A stretch of 43,279 nucleotides of DNA from an uncultured bacterium (GCA_902765215.1 CACWZA010000021.1:1-43279), one strand, 5' to 3'; positions 1 through 6,950 are shown, numbered from the stretch's first letter. Notes: generated from the letters alone by a model not told the origin. Program-made: numbers and translations.

Positions 1-11
1 AGTTTGAGAGT

Positions 12-137
12 GAATTATCATAGAGTTTTGGAATTTGTATCAGTAAGTTTTGAAAGATTTCCACCAAAATTTAAAAAGTTTAAGAATTCTCTCAAACTTC
101 CGGGGGTACTTTTCTCAATCTCTCTGATAATCTACAA
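12..137. repeat. Left copy of ~127-bp diverged direct repeat
   Basis: This copy matches 2490-2616. The first ~78 bp are diverged but alignable (both contain AATTTGTATCA and TTAAAAAGTTT), and the last 48 bp (90-137 against 2569-2616) are identical. The core is a near-palindrome (AAGTTTAAGA / CTCTCAAACTT, 78-99) followed by CCGGGGGTAC. The first 10 bases of the window (AGTTTGAGAG) are also the inverse of 89-98, so the element may extend left of the window. It precedes a DUF4186 remnant and the HXXEE gene. Confidence 0.75.
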
Positions 138-236
138 AAATGGCACAAATTTCCAAAAGGCAGAGAACTGACCAAATCCGAACAAGAATATCTTGTTTCT
201 ATAATTATAGAATGGATTAAGATACAAATTTCATAA
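126..236 (+). pseudogene. DUF4186 C-terminal remnant
   Basis: The frame starting at 126 reads DNLQKWHKFPKGREL, continues with TKSEQEYLVSIIIEWI, and stops at TAA 234-236. From memory this is the C-terminal signature of DUF4186 proteins (a Trp-His, then PKGR-L, then EQxY, then a WI/WL helix). The Cys-rich upstream half of that family is absent: the upstream frame is repeat sequence, so only about 36 codons survive. Its 5' edge coincides with the end of the direct repeat at 137, which points to decay or recombination at that junction. Recognition rests on motif memory. Confidence 0.5.
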
Positions 237-357
237 AAAATTATCAGAGAGAATTGAACAAATTATCTGGTTATTTTGAACTGTCCGACATTTAAAATTA
301 AACAATTTCCCACTTAATTTTTATAGTTTGATAGTTGGTTAATTTGTTTTGTCCGAC

Positions 358-891
358 ATGGTTAGTTTTAAGTGTCTATTTATATTTGTTCTTGTTTATA
401 TTTTCTTATTCATTTTACACGAATGGGAAGAAGGTAAATATCCTGGCGGCTTTATAGAAATGATATCTTCTATGATAGAAATTGATGTATCGGAAGAACA
501 AAAGAAAGCAAGCAGAATCCCGACGGGAATCTTATTATTACTGTTTACCATTGTTCCTTTTTGTTTTGACAATTATGTAATACCAATTTTAGTAACGGCT
601 TTTTTAGGAATATTTGAGGGATTTGTTCATATATTTGGAATTAAACTGTTTCATAGAAAAGTTCCATATACTCCAGGTCTTTTAACTGCTGAACTAGAGC
701 TGATAACGAGTATTGTTTTATTTGTGTATTTAACAAAAAATCATCTTGCAACAGGTTCTGATTACTTATTCGGAGTTTTGATTATGGTTAGTTGTTTTAT
801 GATTATGCAAAAAACACTAACAATGAGTATAGGAATGAAATACAGTGATTTACCTAAAAAATTAAAAAAGCAGCTTGCAAAAAAGAATTAA
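358..891 (+). CDS. HXXEE-motif membrane protein
   Basis: A 177-residue membrane protein with a hydrophobic first helix that ends in HEWEE (residues 21-25), the diagnostic motif of the HXXEE domain family, whose function is unknown. Three or four further hydrophobic segments follow and the C-terminus is Lys-rich. An in-frame TTG at 349 is possible. I chose ATG 358, but no convincing ribosome binding site precedes either. The stop overlaps the convergent acyltransferase stop by 4 bp. The first ~35 bp of this gene are duplicated at 2624-2657 beside the tRNA genes, so it belongs to a rearranged accessory patch. The acidic motif could be a metal or acid-base site, but that is inference. Confidence 0.75.
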   Translation: MVSFKCLFIFVLVYIFLFILHEWEEGKYPGGFIEMISSMIEIDVSEEQKKASRIPTGILLLLFTIVPFCFDNYVIPILVTAFLGIFEGFVHIFGIKLFHRKVPYTPGLLTAELELITSIVLFVYLTKNHLATGSDYLFGVLIMVSCFMIMQKTLTMSIGMKYSDLPKKLKKQLAKKN

Positions 892-1949
892 TATAAGAAA
901 GACAAAATTATTCTTTTTAATTTTTTTATTGCAATTCCTATAAAAACTGATATTGAAACACTAATTAAATAATATAAAAACCAGTGATATTCAAGATTAT
1001 GGAATGCATACATTCCTACTCCTTCTCCTCCAAGTGGTGCAGGGTATATTCGCATTAAAATTCTTGTAATAATCCACATTATAAACAAATGGTTTGCCAT
1101 AATATGATATGTGTTTTCTCCTATCAGTTTTATGAATTTTATATCTTTTATATAATCATAAATCAGATTAACCAAGAATAAACAAAACCAAATTCCTGTT
1201 ATGCTCGTAACAATCGGAAGTAATATATTCCCGTTAAAAATTCCCCAAACTAATATGTAATCAAGACTTCCAAATTTACATCCCGCATATAACCATAAAA
1301 GCATTTGAAAAGTAAAAACGAAACCAGCAATTTTTGTGGAAAACGGATTTATTTTATTTATGTTGCTAAAGTATAAATTGCCTAAATATACAAAAAACAA
1401 CGAAAACATGGTTCTTATCATTACAAGCAGAACCGAATGAGGTTCATAAATTTTGGCAATAACGGTTGATAAAATACATAATCCTATATAAATCCAAGAT
1501 TTTATAATTGTATTTTTATCTTTTAAACTTCTTTGTAAAAACAAAAACGTTATAAGTGTAATAAATAATTGAGGAACAAACCAAAGTGGACACATAAAAT
1601 CGAGTTGATGTCCGTTTAAGAAAGGTGCGAATAAAATTGTTTTCAAATTAAAAGAGTATCCCCACCATTTTCCAGATATTAAAAACACTAAATATGTTAT
1701 CAAACCGTAAATAGCAAAATATAAATAGTACGGAACTAAAAGACTTTTTATACGTCTTTTCAGGTATTCATAAACATTATTAATATATTTTTCTTTAAAT
1801 AACATTCCTGATATAAAGAAAAATAATCCTATATGAAATGAATATGGCGGAAAAAGAGTATTATTCCAAATATCCATATGCCCTATTACAACATAAGATA
1901 TTGCTATAGCCTTTAAAATATTGATTCTATCAGAAATAATTTTGTCCAT
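888..1949 (-). CDS. Acyltransferase 3 family membrane protein
   Basis: A 353-residue polytopic protein. The N-terminus has the typical acyltransferase-3 opening: RINILKAIAISYVVIGH with the family His, then a helix with LFFFISGMLFKEKY. About ten hydrophobic segments follow. The family (PF01757 type) transfers acetyl or other acyl groups to sugars of surface polysaccharide or peptidoglycan at the cytoplasmic membrane. The substrate cannot be read from sequence. It starts 10 bp after the HxlR gene on the same strand and is probably co-transcribed with it. It is unlikely to be a fragment, since the length is normal for the family. Confidence 0.85.
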   Translation of the reverse strand: MDKIISDRINILKAIAISYVVIGHMDIWNNTLFPPYSFHIGLFFFISGMLFKEKYINNVYEYLKRRIKSLLVPYYLYFAIYGLITYLVFLISGKWWGYSFNLKTILFAPFLNGHQLDFMCPLWFVPQLFITLITFLFLQRSLKDKNTIIKSWIYIGLCILSTVIAKIYEPHSVLLVMIRTMFSLFFVYLGNLYFSNINKINPFSTKIAGFVFTFQMLLWLYAGCKFGSLDYILVWGIFNGNILLPIVTSITGIWFCLFLVNLIYDYIKDIKFIKLIGENTYHIMANHLFIMWIITRILMRIYPAPLGGEGVGMYAFHNLEYHWFLYYLISVSISVFIGIAIKKLKRIILSFLY

Positions 1950-1959
1950 TTATAAAACC

Positions 1960-2331
1960 CTAATCGTCACTTTTATTATTTTCACCTTTAACAATGTACT
2001 TCTCGCCCCAATCGCACATGGCATACAGAATCGGAATAAAAGATTTTCCTTTTGGGGACAGACTATATTCAACTTTTGGCGGTATCTCTTTATAATCTTT
2101 TTTTATTATTAAATCGTCTTGCTCAAGTTCTTTTAAAGTATTATTTAAAGTCTTGTGGGATAACAAATTCAAATATTTTTGCAGAGCATTAAACCTTATA
2201 ACATCGTGTCTGTATATTGCATACAAGACTGTTAATTTATATTTGCCTGTAAATAACGACATTGTATAGTTAAACCCTGTTCTATCAAAACTTTCAACTT
2301 CTTTTAAACAATCTCTTTCATTTGTTGTCAT
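1960..2331 (-). CDS. HxlR family winged-helix regulator
   Basis: A 123-residue MarR/HxlR-type winged helix: FTGKYKLTVLYAI at the start of the DNA-binding core, then RFNALQKYL, SHKTLNNTLKEL and the wing VEYSLSPKGKSF. The HxlR hallmark Cys that normally sits about 12 residues before the GKWK-like motif is replaced by Thr here, and the nearest Cys is residue 8. Redox sensing through the canonical Cys is therefore unlikely. It heads a two-gene unit with the acyltransferase. Two GTTACC direct repeats between the promoter and the start codon could be its operator (inference). Confidence 0.85.
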   Translation of the reverse strand: MTTNERDCLKEVESFDRTGFNYTMSLFTGKYKLTVLYAIYRHDVIRFNALQKYLNLLSHKTLNNTLKELEQDDLIIKKDYKEIPPKVEYSLSPKGKSFIPILYAMCDWGEKYIVKGENNKSDD

Positions 2332-2334
2332 AGC

Positions 2335-2390
2335 GGTTACCTTTGTTACCGTACTTGTAAAATTTATACTGGTAGTTTAACATAAAACAA
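2335..2390 (-). promoter_or_regulatory. Promoter and possible operator of the HxlR operon
   Basis: On the minus strand TTGTTT (2390-2385), a 16-nt spacer and TATAAA (2368-2363) form a plausible sigma-70 promoter. Downstream, before the start codon, GTTACC occurs twice 9 bp apart on the plus strand (2336-2341 and 2345-2350). This arrangement is consistent with autorepression, which is inference. Confidence 0.45.
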
Positions 2391-2489
2391 GAAAAAAGGA
2401 AAGTAGTCGCATTAAAAGATAACGTACAAAAAAACTGAATATAACTTTATTATTATAATGCTGTTTAAAAGCATCGGTAATATTGAAAA

Positions 2490-2616
2490 TTAATTATCAA
2501 TAGATATGAGAATTTGTATCATAGAGTATTGAAGTTCTTCCCTCTAAACTTAAAAAGTTTGAGAATTTTCTCAAACTTCCGGGGGTACTTTTCTCAATCT
2601 CTCTGATAATCTACAA
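2490..2616. repeat. Right copy of the ~127-bp direct repeat
   Basis: Homologous to 12-137, with the last 48 bp identical. Here the core is a perfect hairpin: AAGTTTGAGAA, TT, TTCTCAAACTT. Six bases after the copy lies GTCCGAC plus a decayed duplicate of the start of the HXXEE gene, so the repeat and the gene start travel together. The two copies bracket the HXXEE-acyltransferase-HxlR segment. Confidence 0.75.
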
Positions 2617-2621
2617 TTTCA

Positions 2622-2657
2622 TTGTCCGACTTGTTTAATTTTAATTGTCTATTTATA
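2622..2657 (+). pseudogene. Duplicated 5' end of HXXEE gene
   Basis: GTCCGAC at 2624-2630 and the next 27 bases match 351-384 with four differences, and the frame still reads MSDLFNFNCLFI against MSDMVSFKCLFI. The similarity ends just before the terminator of the tRNA genes. This is a truncated duplicate, not a functional gene; the open frame beyond it is the antisense of the tRNAs. Confidence 0.6.
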
Positions 2658-2662
2658 AATAT

Positions 2663-2695
2663 AAAAAGAAGTAAACGAAATGTTTACTTCTTTTT
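2663..2695 (-). terminator. Terminator after tRNA-Gln
   Basis: A perfect 14-bp stem (AAAAAGAAGTAAAC / GTTTACTTCTTTTT) with loop GAAAT lies 3 bp beyond the 3' end of tRNA-Gln on the minus strand. It is symmetric, so it could also act on the plus strand. Confidence 0.8.
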
Positions 2696-2698
2696 ATT

Positions 2699-2769
2699 CT
2701 CCCGGAAATGGATTCGAACCACTGTTGGAAGAGCCAGAATCTTCAGTCCTGCCGCTAGACGATCCGGGA
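2699..2769 (-). tRNA. tRNA-Gln (anticodon CUG)
   Basis: Minus-strand cloverleaf: acceptor TCCCGGA / TCCGGGA, D-arm GTCT / GGAC, anticodon stem GAAGA / TCTTC with loop TTCTGGC (anticodon CTG), variable loop CAAC, T-arm loop TTCGAAT, discriminator G. CCA is not encoded. A CUG anticodon reads only CAG well, so a UUG isoacceptor is expected elsewhere. It is followed by a terminator and preceded by tRNA-Asn in the same transcript. Confidence 0.93.
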
Positions 2770-2795
2770 ATACTTTTGTCTCTGATAAAAAAATA

Positions 2796-2867
2796 CTCCC
2801 CAGGTTGGGCTCGAACCAACAACCTACCGGTTAACAGCCGGTTGCTCCACCATTGAGCTACTGAGGA
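2796..2867 (-). tRNA. tRNA-Asn (anticodon GUU)
   Basis: Minus-strand cloverleaf: acceptor TCCTCAG / CTGGGGA with one G-U pair, anticodon stem ACCGG / CCGGT with loop CTGTTAA (anticodon GTT), T-loop TTCGAGC, discriminator G. CCA is not encoded. It is the first gene of a two-tRNA unit; tRNA-Gln follows 26 bp downstream. Confidence 0.95.
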
Positions 2868-2883
2868 ATATTTCTATACTTAT

Positions 2884-2911
2884 ATATTAACAAATAATTT
2901 TTATTTGTAAA
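2884..2911 (-). promoter_or_regulatory. Putative promoter of the tRNA-Asn/Gln unit
   Basis: On the minus strand TTTACA (2911-2906), a 16-nt spacer and TAATAT (2889-2884) lie about 17 bp upstream of the tRNA-Asn 5' end. Assignment is by pattern only. Confidence 0.4.
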
Positions 2912-2974
2912 GGGGTATCCGGGCAATTTTTAGCATGAAACACTTTATTTTTTACACTTATCAATATTTCTTTT

Positions 2975-3003
2975 TTGCTTTTTTATATTTCGGGTGCTAT
3001 AAT
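2975..3003 (+). promoter_or_regulatory. Promoter of the 60-aa protein gene
   Basis: TTGCTT (2975-2980), a 17-nt spacer and TATAAT (2998-3003) lie 49 bp before the ATG at 3053. This is a good sigma-70 match with the right spacing. Confidence 0.65.
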
Positions 3004-3052
3004 AATCTTGGTCTAGTGGTAATATCATATTTATAATATGGAGGTGTTTATT

Positions 3053-3235
3053 ATGAACATTGGTCGTATTGATGTTTTTGAAAATGAAGCTGAAATTACG
3101 GAAATGGTCGGTAAACTTCAGGCAAAAGGTCTTGAATATATGGCTGTTCCCGATGATTTTTGGACTACGGAAAATCACAACAAGGCGATAAAATCTGCAA
3201 GAAAAATGGGCAAAAAAGTTCTTGCAAAGTTCTAA
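3053..3235 (+). CDS. Conserved-looking 60-aa protein, function unknown
   Basis: A 60-residue protein with a consensus promoter upstream, a strong ribosome binding site (GGAGGT, 6 nt before ATG 3053) and a terminator behind it, so it is very likely a real gene. The upstream in-frame ATG at 3038 would bury the binding site and is rejected. The sequence begins MNIGRIDVFENEAEITEMVG, continues as an amphipathic helix with a VPDDFWTTEN turn, and ends with a basic helix (KSARKMGKKVLAKF). There is no signal peptide or membrane segment. I do not recognise a family. The fold reads as small alpha/beta with a basic C-terminus, possibly nucleic-acid binding (weak inference). Confidence 0.75.
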   Translation: MNIGRIDVFENEAEITEMVGKLQAKGLEYMAVPDDFWTTENHNKAIKSARKMGKKVLAKF

Positions 3236-3254
3236 AAAGAATATATTTTTTTTG

Positions 3255-3289
3255 AAAAAAAAAGACTGCGTTTCCGCAGCCTTTTTTTA
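3255..3289. terminator. Bidirectional terminator between 60-aa gene and gltX
   Basis: CTGCG / CGCAG core stem with loop TTTC, flanked by A9 on the left and T7 on the right. It serves the plus-strand small gene and the minus-strand gltX, whose stop codon (3290-3292) touches it. Confidence 0.8.
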
Positions 3290-4750
3290 TTATTTAATAG
3301 CTTTCTTTGCTCTGTTGAGAGTCTTTTCTTTTCCGATAACTTCAAGTATTCCAACCATATCGGCGCCACAGGTTCTGCCTGTTACAGCGGCTCTCACAGC
3401 CCACATTGTAACTTTCGGTTTGATACCCTGTTCTTTCCAGTAGCCTCTGAATACTTCAAGTTTTTCGTGAAGATTTTCTTCTGTCCATTCCCAACCTTGT
3501 GCTTTTTCAACAAAATCTTTTAACACATTTTGAGATACTTCTGTTTCAATGGTTTCACGACCTTTTTCATCGTAATTAACATCTTCGCCAAAGAAATATT
3601 CTACTGCATCAGTTATATCAGATAACAATGTCAGCGGCTCTCTTGTAATCTCTATCATTTTGTCAAAATGTTCTTTTGAAAGTTCTGTTAAATCATATTT
3701 TTCAAGATATGGTTTTAGTCTTTCTTCCAGTTCTTCCATTGATAATTGTTTGATATAATGGCTGTTCATCCATTTTAACTTATCATATTCAAAAATAGAG
3801 TTAGATGACGAAATTTCGCCAATTCTGAAATCTTGTGCAATCTCATCAACTGTCTTAATTTCTTCCCCGTCAGAAGGTGCCCAGCCTAACAATGCAACAA
3901 AGTTAATCAACGCATCTGTTAAGTAACCCTGTTTTACAAAGTCGCTGACAGCAGTCGCCCCGTGGCGTTTTGATAACTTACTTCTGTCAGGTGCAAGAAT
4001 CATACCTAAGTGTCCGAATCTCGGAACAGGTACGCCCAATGCCTCATAGATTAAGATTTGCTTATATGTGTTTGAAATGTGGTCTTCCCCGCGGATAACA
4101 TGTGAAATTTTCATCAACATATCGTCTATAACAACTGCAAAATTGTAAGTTGGAGCACCGTTTGATTTTTGGATAACAAAATCACCAAGTAAATCTGTGT
4201 CCATGTGCAATTTACCTTTTACTAAATCATCAAACTCAAGGATTGATGTATCGTGGAATGCTCTTTGAGCCTTTGCAATATTAAATCTGATTGCTGGCTT
4301 TCTGCCTTCTGCTCTCAGTTTTGCTTTTTCTTCTTCCGTCAGGTTTTCGCATTTCTTAGAATATACATAAGGTTTTTTGTTTGCTGTTGCCTCAGCCTTT
4401 TCTGCTTCCAATTCTTCAGGTGTGCAGAAACATTCGTAAGCGAAGCCTGAATCTAAAAGCTGCTGAACATATTTAGGATAAATATCAAACCTTTCAGACT
4501 GTGTGTAAGGGCCGTAAGGACCTCCTACATCAGGGCCTTCATCCCAGTTCAGGCCTAATGCCTTTAAACTGTCAAAAATATTATCAATATATTCCTGTGA
4601 TGTTCTTTCAGCATCTGTATCTTCTATTCTTAAAACGAATTTTCCGTTATTTTTCTTTGCAAATAAATAATTAAATAATGCCGTTCTTGCTGTACCAACG
4701 TGGAGGTTACCACTAGGTGACGGTGCAATTCTTACTCTTACTTCTTCCAT
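3290..4750 (-). CDS. gltX: Glutamyl-tRNA synthetase
   Basis: A 486-residue class I aminoacyl-tRNA synthetase. The HIGH signature appears as HVGT (17-20) inside APSPSGNLHVGTARTALFN. The RIEDTD block is at 41-46, and the KMSKS loop appears as KLSKR (258-262). A zinc site of the CxC...YxxxC kind is visible (C107, C109, Y130, C134). It charges tRNA-Glu with glutamate in the cytoplasm. If the genome lacks glutaminyl-tRNA synthetase, as expected for cyanobacterial relatives, it would also charge the nearby tRNA-Gln for amidation by GatCAB (inference). Length and motifs are normal. It is monocistronic: its own extended -10 promoter is upstream and a shared terminator is downstream. Confidence 0.98.
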   Translation of the reverse strand: MEEVRVRIAPSPSGNLHVGTARTALFNYLFAKKNNGKFVLRIEDTDAERTSQEYIDNIFDSLKALGLNWDEGPDVGGPYGPYTQSERFDIYPKYVQQLLDSGFAYECFCTPEELEAEKAEATANKKPYVYSKKCENLTEEEKAKLRAEGRKPAIRFNIAKAQRAFHDTSILEFDDLVKGKLHMDTDLLGDFVIQKSNGAPTYNFAVVIDDMLMKISHVIRGEDHISNTYKQILIYEALGVPVPRFGHLGMILAPDRSKLSKRHGATAVSDFVKQGYLTDALINFVALLGWAPSDGEEIKTVDEIAQDFRIGEISSSNSIFEYDKLKWMNSHYIKQLSMEELEERLKPYLEKYDLTELSKEHFDKMIEITREPLTLLSDITDAVEYFFGEDVNYDEKGRETIETEVSQNVLKDFVEKAQGWEWTEENLHEKLEVFRGYWKEQGIKPKVTMWAVRAAVTGRTCGADMVGILEVIGKEKTLNRAKKAIK

Positions 4751-4777
4751 TTTACCCTTCTTTCTATTAGTACTTTT

Positions 4778-4786
4778 ATTCTAACA
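4778..4786 (-). promoter_or_regulatory. Extended -10 promoter of gltX
   Basis: The minus strand reads TGTTAGAAT (TGn plus TAGAAT), 27 nt before the gltX start codon. No good -35 box is visible, as is usual for extended -10 promoters. Confidence 0.5.
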
Positions 4787-4853
4787 CAAAAAAGGATGTT
4801 TATAATATTGATGTTTTTATTTTGGGGTTATCGGATAATTTTTCATATTTGCT

Positions 4854-4886
4854 AAAAAAAAGAGCCGACTTTTCGGCTCTTTTTTC
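4854..4886 (-). terminator. Terminator after the 116-aa gene
   Basis: GAGCCGA / TCGGCTC perfect stem with a 4-nt loop and A/T runs on both sides, 18 bp beyond the stop of the minus-strand gene that ends at 4905. Confidence 0.85.
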
Positions 4887-4904
4887 GTTAATTTCTTTTA
4901 TTGA

Positions 4905-5255
4905 TTAAAACCATTTGAATTGTAAAACTCTAGCTACCGCATCAAAGTATTGACCATTGTTCCAGAGTTTTGCGATATCATTTCTTTCTTTTGTTGCTTT
5001 GATAGCAGGATCAGTTGTTTCAGGTACTGATTGTTGGTTTTGTGTCCTTTTGTGTTCTTCATTTTTTGCTATATTAACAACATCAAGCATAGGATAACCG
5101 TTTTGAATATAGTAATCTGTCGGCGGTTTTATATCCGTAAGAATACGATAATCATTCATATCGTCTTCAGGATTAATTCCGTTAGCCTGTCTAACCTTTT
5201 TGATGTCCGCATCGGGGTGGAGTCTCATGTACTCTGCAATACTCGTCGGTGTCAT
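4905..5255 (-). CDS. 116-aa protein with LysM-like N-terminus; sigma-28-type promoter
   Basis: The start MTPTSIAEYM is chosen because AAGGAG lies 11 nt before it; the 14-codon upstream extension would place the binding site inside the gene. Residues 4-44 resemble a LysM repeat (SIAEY, then VRQANGI, then YRILTDIKPP), which would suggest glycan binding, but no signal peptide is present. A linker with RTQNQQ follows, and the C-terminus carries LWNNGQYFDAVARVL. The RTQNQQ and LWxxGxY elements recur in the gene at 6416-6850, so the two are probably distant paralogs. A sigma-28-type promoter lies 66 bp upstream and a terminator follows. The function is unknown. Confidence 0.75.
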   Translation of the reverse strand: MTPTSIAEYMRLHPDADIKKVRQANGINPEDDMNDYRILTDIKPPTDYYIQNGYPMLDVVNIAKNEEHKRTQNQQSVPETTDPAIKATKERNDIAKLWNNGQYFDAVARVLQFKWF

Positions 5256-5320
5256 TTTTTTTGTCTCCTTTTTTATAAAATTATACACACATTTCAAGGT
5301 TATGTTCTTTTATATTTTGT

Positions 5321-5347
5321 TTTACGGCATTTTTCTTAAAAACTTTA
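5321..5347 (-). promoter_or_regulatory. Sigma-28-type promoter, copy 1
   Basis: The minus strand reads TAAAGTTT (5347-5340), 11 nt, then GCCGTAAA (5328-5321). The known FliA/SigD consensus is TAAAGTTT, 11 nt, GCCGATAA. It lies upstream of the 116-aa gene. Three more copies occur at 6899-6925, 19691-19717 and 25403-25430. Confidence 0.75.
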
Positions 5348-5421
5348 ACATTATTAAGCATTGTAAAGATTGTTTTTTCTGAGAACAATATTGAATATTC
5401 ACAGCTATTAATACCGATATC

Positions 5422-6414
5422 ATGATGTTAAATGCATTTAGTAGTTTAAGTAATAATTGTTATCAGTCTACATCGTTCAGAGGCAAAAATAACAAGTCTG
5501 TTGTACAAAAGTCAAACCCTCTGAAACGAGTTATGCCATGGATTTTTGGCGGGCTTATGACATTTGGAGGGGCTTGTACAAACGGTACTTCTCAGACATA
5601 TTCGGGGAGTGAAAATTATGACGGAATAAGGGTTGAATATACTGATGTTTCAAAGCAAACGAAGGATTCTGTTATGCTCCCTGTTTATCAGTTGAAAGAC
5701 AGACTGAAACCCGAAAATGACTTCCTCAGAGGGATGAAAATTAATCTTGCAAACGATTTTCGGGAAATGAAAGAAACAGATTCATTTGAAAGATATGTTA
5801 AATATAATGAATCAGGTGATTCGTACAGAGGAACAAGTTTTTACTCAGATTCGCTCCTGCCAAAAAGAATCGGGGTTCAGGAAAAAGCTTTCAAAAACAG
5901 TTCGTCAAAATATAAAGCGATGCGTCAAACTCTGATGCACGAGGTCGGTCACCATTTTGACAATTTCTTCGGACACGACCATAAATCAGATATTGCACAA
6001 AAGTGGGACTCTATTATGCATTATCACGAAAAATCACCTGCGTCTGATTTGTTTACTTTCAAAAATGAAAGTATTAAAGATGTAGTAATCGAAAGAAGTT
6101 TCTACGAAAATAACTCTCTGAGCGATAAAGAGGAATTTGTAAAGGCGCTTTATAAAGATATAAACAACCTTAAAAACAAAAAAGAACTTCCTAAGGATAT
6201 TTATTATTATCTTAAAGATATCAGTTTGAATGACGGGGTATCACTTGAAGATTTAAAATATGAAGAAGGGGTCAGAACTGAAATTTATGCAAATCTGTTC
6301 TCTTACCTTTCAGGTCAGGATGACGGCGGCAGAGAAAAATTCCTTGATTGCTTTAGTGACAGCAAAAAAGTTGTAGCAAAAGATATGCGTAAATTCTTAA
6401 AGTTGGTAAAATAA
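5422..6414 (+). CDS. Anthrax-lethal-factor-like zinc metallopeptidase
   Basis: A 330-residue protein. The zinc site HEVGHHFD (His173, Glu174, His177) lies in a helix that begins LMHEVGHHFDNFFGHD. A later helix RTEIYANLFSYLSG (Glu287) supplies the probable third ligand, as in the ATLF-type gluzincins. The N-terminus is Asn/Ser-rich with a SFRG motif (18-21), followed by a hydrophobic stretch (37-52) ending at Cys52. This could be a weak lipobox or an unusual export signal. Target and location are unknown. It is plus-strand, alone, and convergent with the 144-aa gene (1-bp gap). No clear ribosome binding site precedes 5422, and the second ATG is equally possible. Confidence 0.7.
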   Translation: MMLNAFSSLSNNCYQSTSFRGKNNKSVVQKSNPLKRVMPWIFGGLMTFGGACTNGTSQTYSGSENYDGIRVEYTDVSKQTKDSVMLPVYQLKDRLKPENDFLRGMKINLANDFREMKETDSFERYVKYNESGDSYRGTSFYSDSLLPKRIGVQEKAFKNSSSKYKAMRQTLMHEVGHHFDNFFGHDHKSDIAQKWDSIMHYHEKSPASDLFTFKNESIKDVVIERSFYENNSLSDKEEFVKALYKDINNLKNKKELPKDIYYYLKDISLNDGVSLEDLKYEEGVRTEIYANLFSYLSGQDDGGREKFLDCFSDSKKVVAKDMRKFLKLVK

Positions 6415-6415
6415 G

Positions 6416-6850
6416 TTAGTCCCCAAATGGGTTTCTTCCTCTGAACAGGTTATCAATAGCATGTCCAAGCCCGTTTAATGCCCATCTGACATAGTGTCCG
6501 TCCTGCCACAAATGGTTTTGTTCATTATGATGTGCGATTTCTCCATCATAAATTACACCTTCGCGATATTTTATATCACCCGGGTATTCCTTCGGCTCCT
6601 GTTGGTTTTGGGTTCTTCCTTTAAAGGAGTCGCCGATAGCATCTGGTTTTAGCTTGTCTGTCCACAAAGAATTTTTGTTTAAGGCATCACTTATAGTCAT
6701 TTGCCCGATTTGGAAGTCAGCACCAACCCCTAGTGCTTGTGATAATTGGTTAATCAATTCAGTTCTTTGTTTTGAATCACTAATGTTCAGACCATTAACA
6801 TAACTTCTGATTGTTGTTAACGGGGAATCATCATATACACCGCCCGGCAT
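6416..6850 (-). CDS. 144-aa protein related to the 116-aa gene; sigma-28-type promoter
   Basis: The start is well supported (AAAGGAG, 7 nt before ATG). The N-terminal half is helical (TTIRSYVNGL, then QLSQALGVGADFQIG). A Pro/Gln linker contains RTQNQQ, and the C-terminal half has LWQDGHYVRWALNGLGHAI and ends GRNPFGD. RTQNQQ plus LWxxGxY are shared with the 116-aa protein at 4905-5255. No signal peptide or membrane helix is present. Its promoter matches sigma-28 and its leader shares TATGTGTAT with the leader of the 446-aa gene at 24006. Function unknown; co-expression with a secretion or motility system is inferred from the promoter only. Confidence 0.75.
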   Translation of the reverse strand: MPGGVYDDSPLTTIRSYVNGLNISDSKQRTELINQLSQALGVGADFQIGQMTISDALNKNSLWTDKLKPDAIGDSFKGRTQNQQEPKEYPGDIKYREGVIYDGEIAHHNEQNHLWQDGHYVRWALNGLGHAIDNLFRGRNPFGD

Positions 6851-6898
6851 TTTGAACTCCTTTCGATACAGATATACACATACTTAATCCTGTTCTGT

Positions 6899-6925
6899 AT
6901 AACGGCAAAATGTTGTGAAACTTTA
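6899..6925 (-). promoter_or_regulatory. Sigma-28-type promoter, copy 2
   Basis: The minus strand reads TAAAGTTT (6925-6918), 11 nt, then GCCGTTAT (6906-6899), 48 bp before the start codon of the 144-aa gene. It is the closest of the four to the FliA/SigD consensus. Confidence 0.8.
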
Positions 6926-6950
6926 GATATATTACAATTTTGTTACACAT

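Noticed and set aside
2622-2834. 70-residue plus-strand frame across the tRNA-Gln and tRNA-Asn genes
   Set aside because: Most of it is antisense of two good tRNA cloverleafs. Only the first ~12 codons, a duplicate of the HXXEE gene start, are meaningful and are listed as a remnant.
5369-5400. Possible fifth sigma-28-type promoter before the metallopeptidase (TAAAGATT...)
   Set aside because: The first box is close, but there is no GCCG at the right distance.
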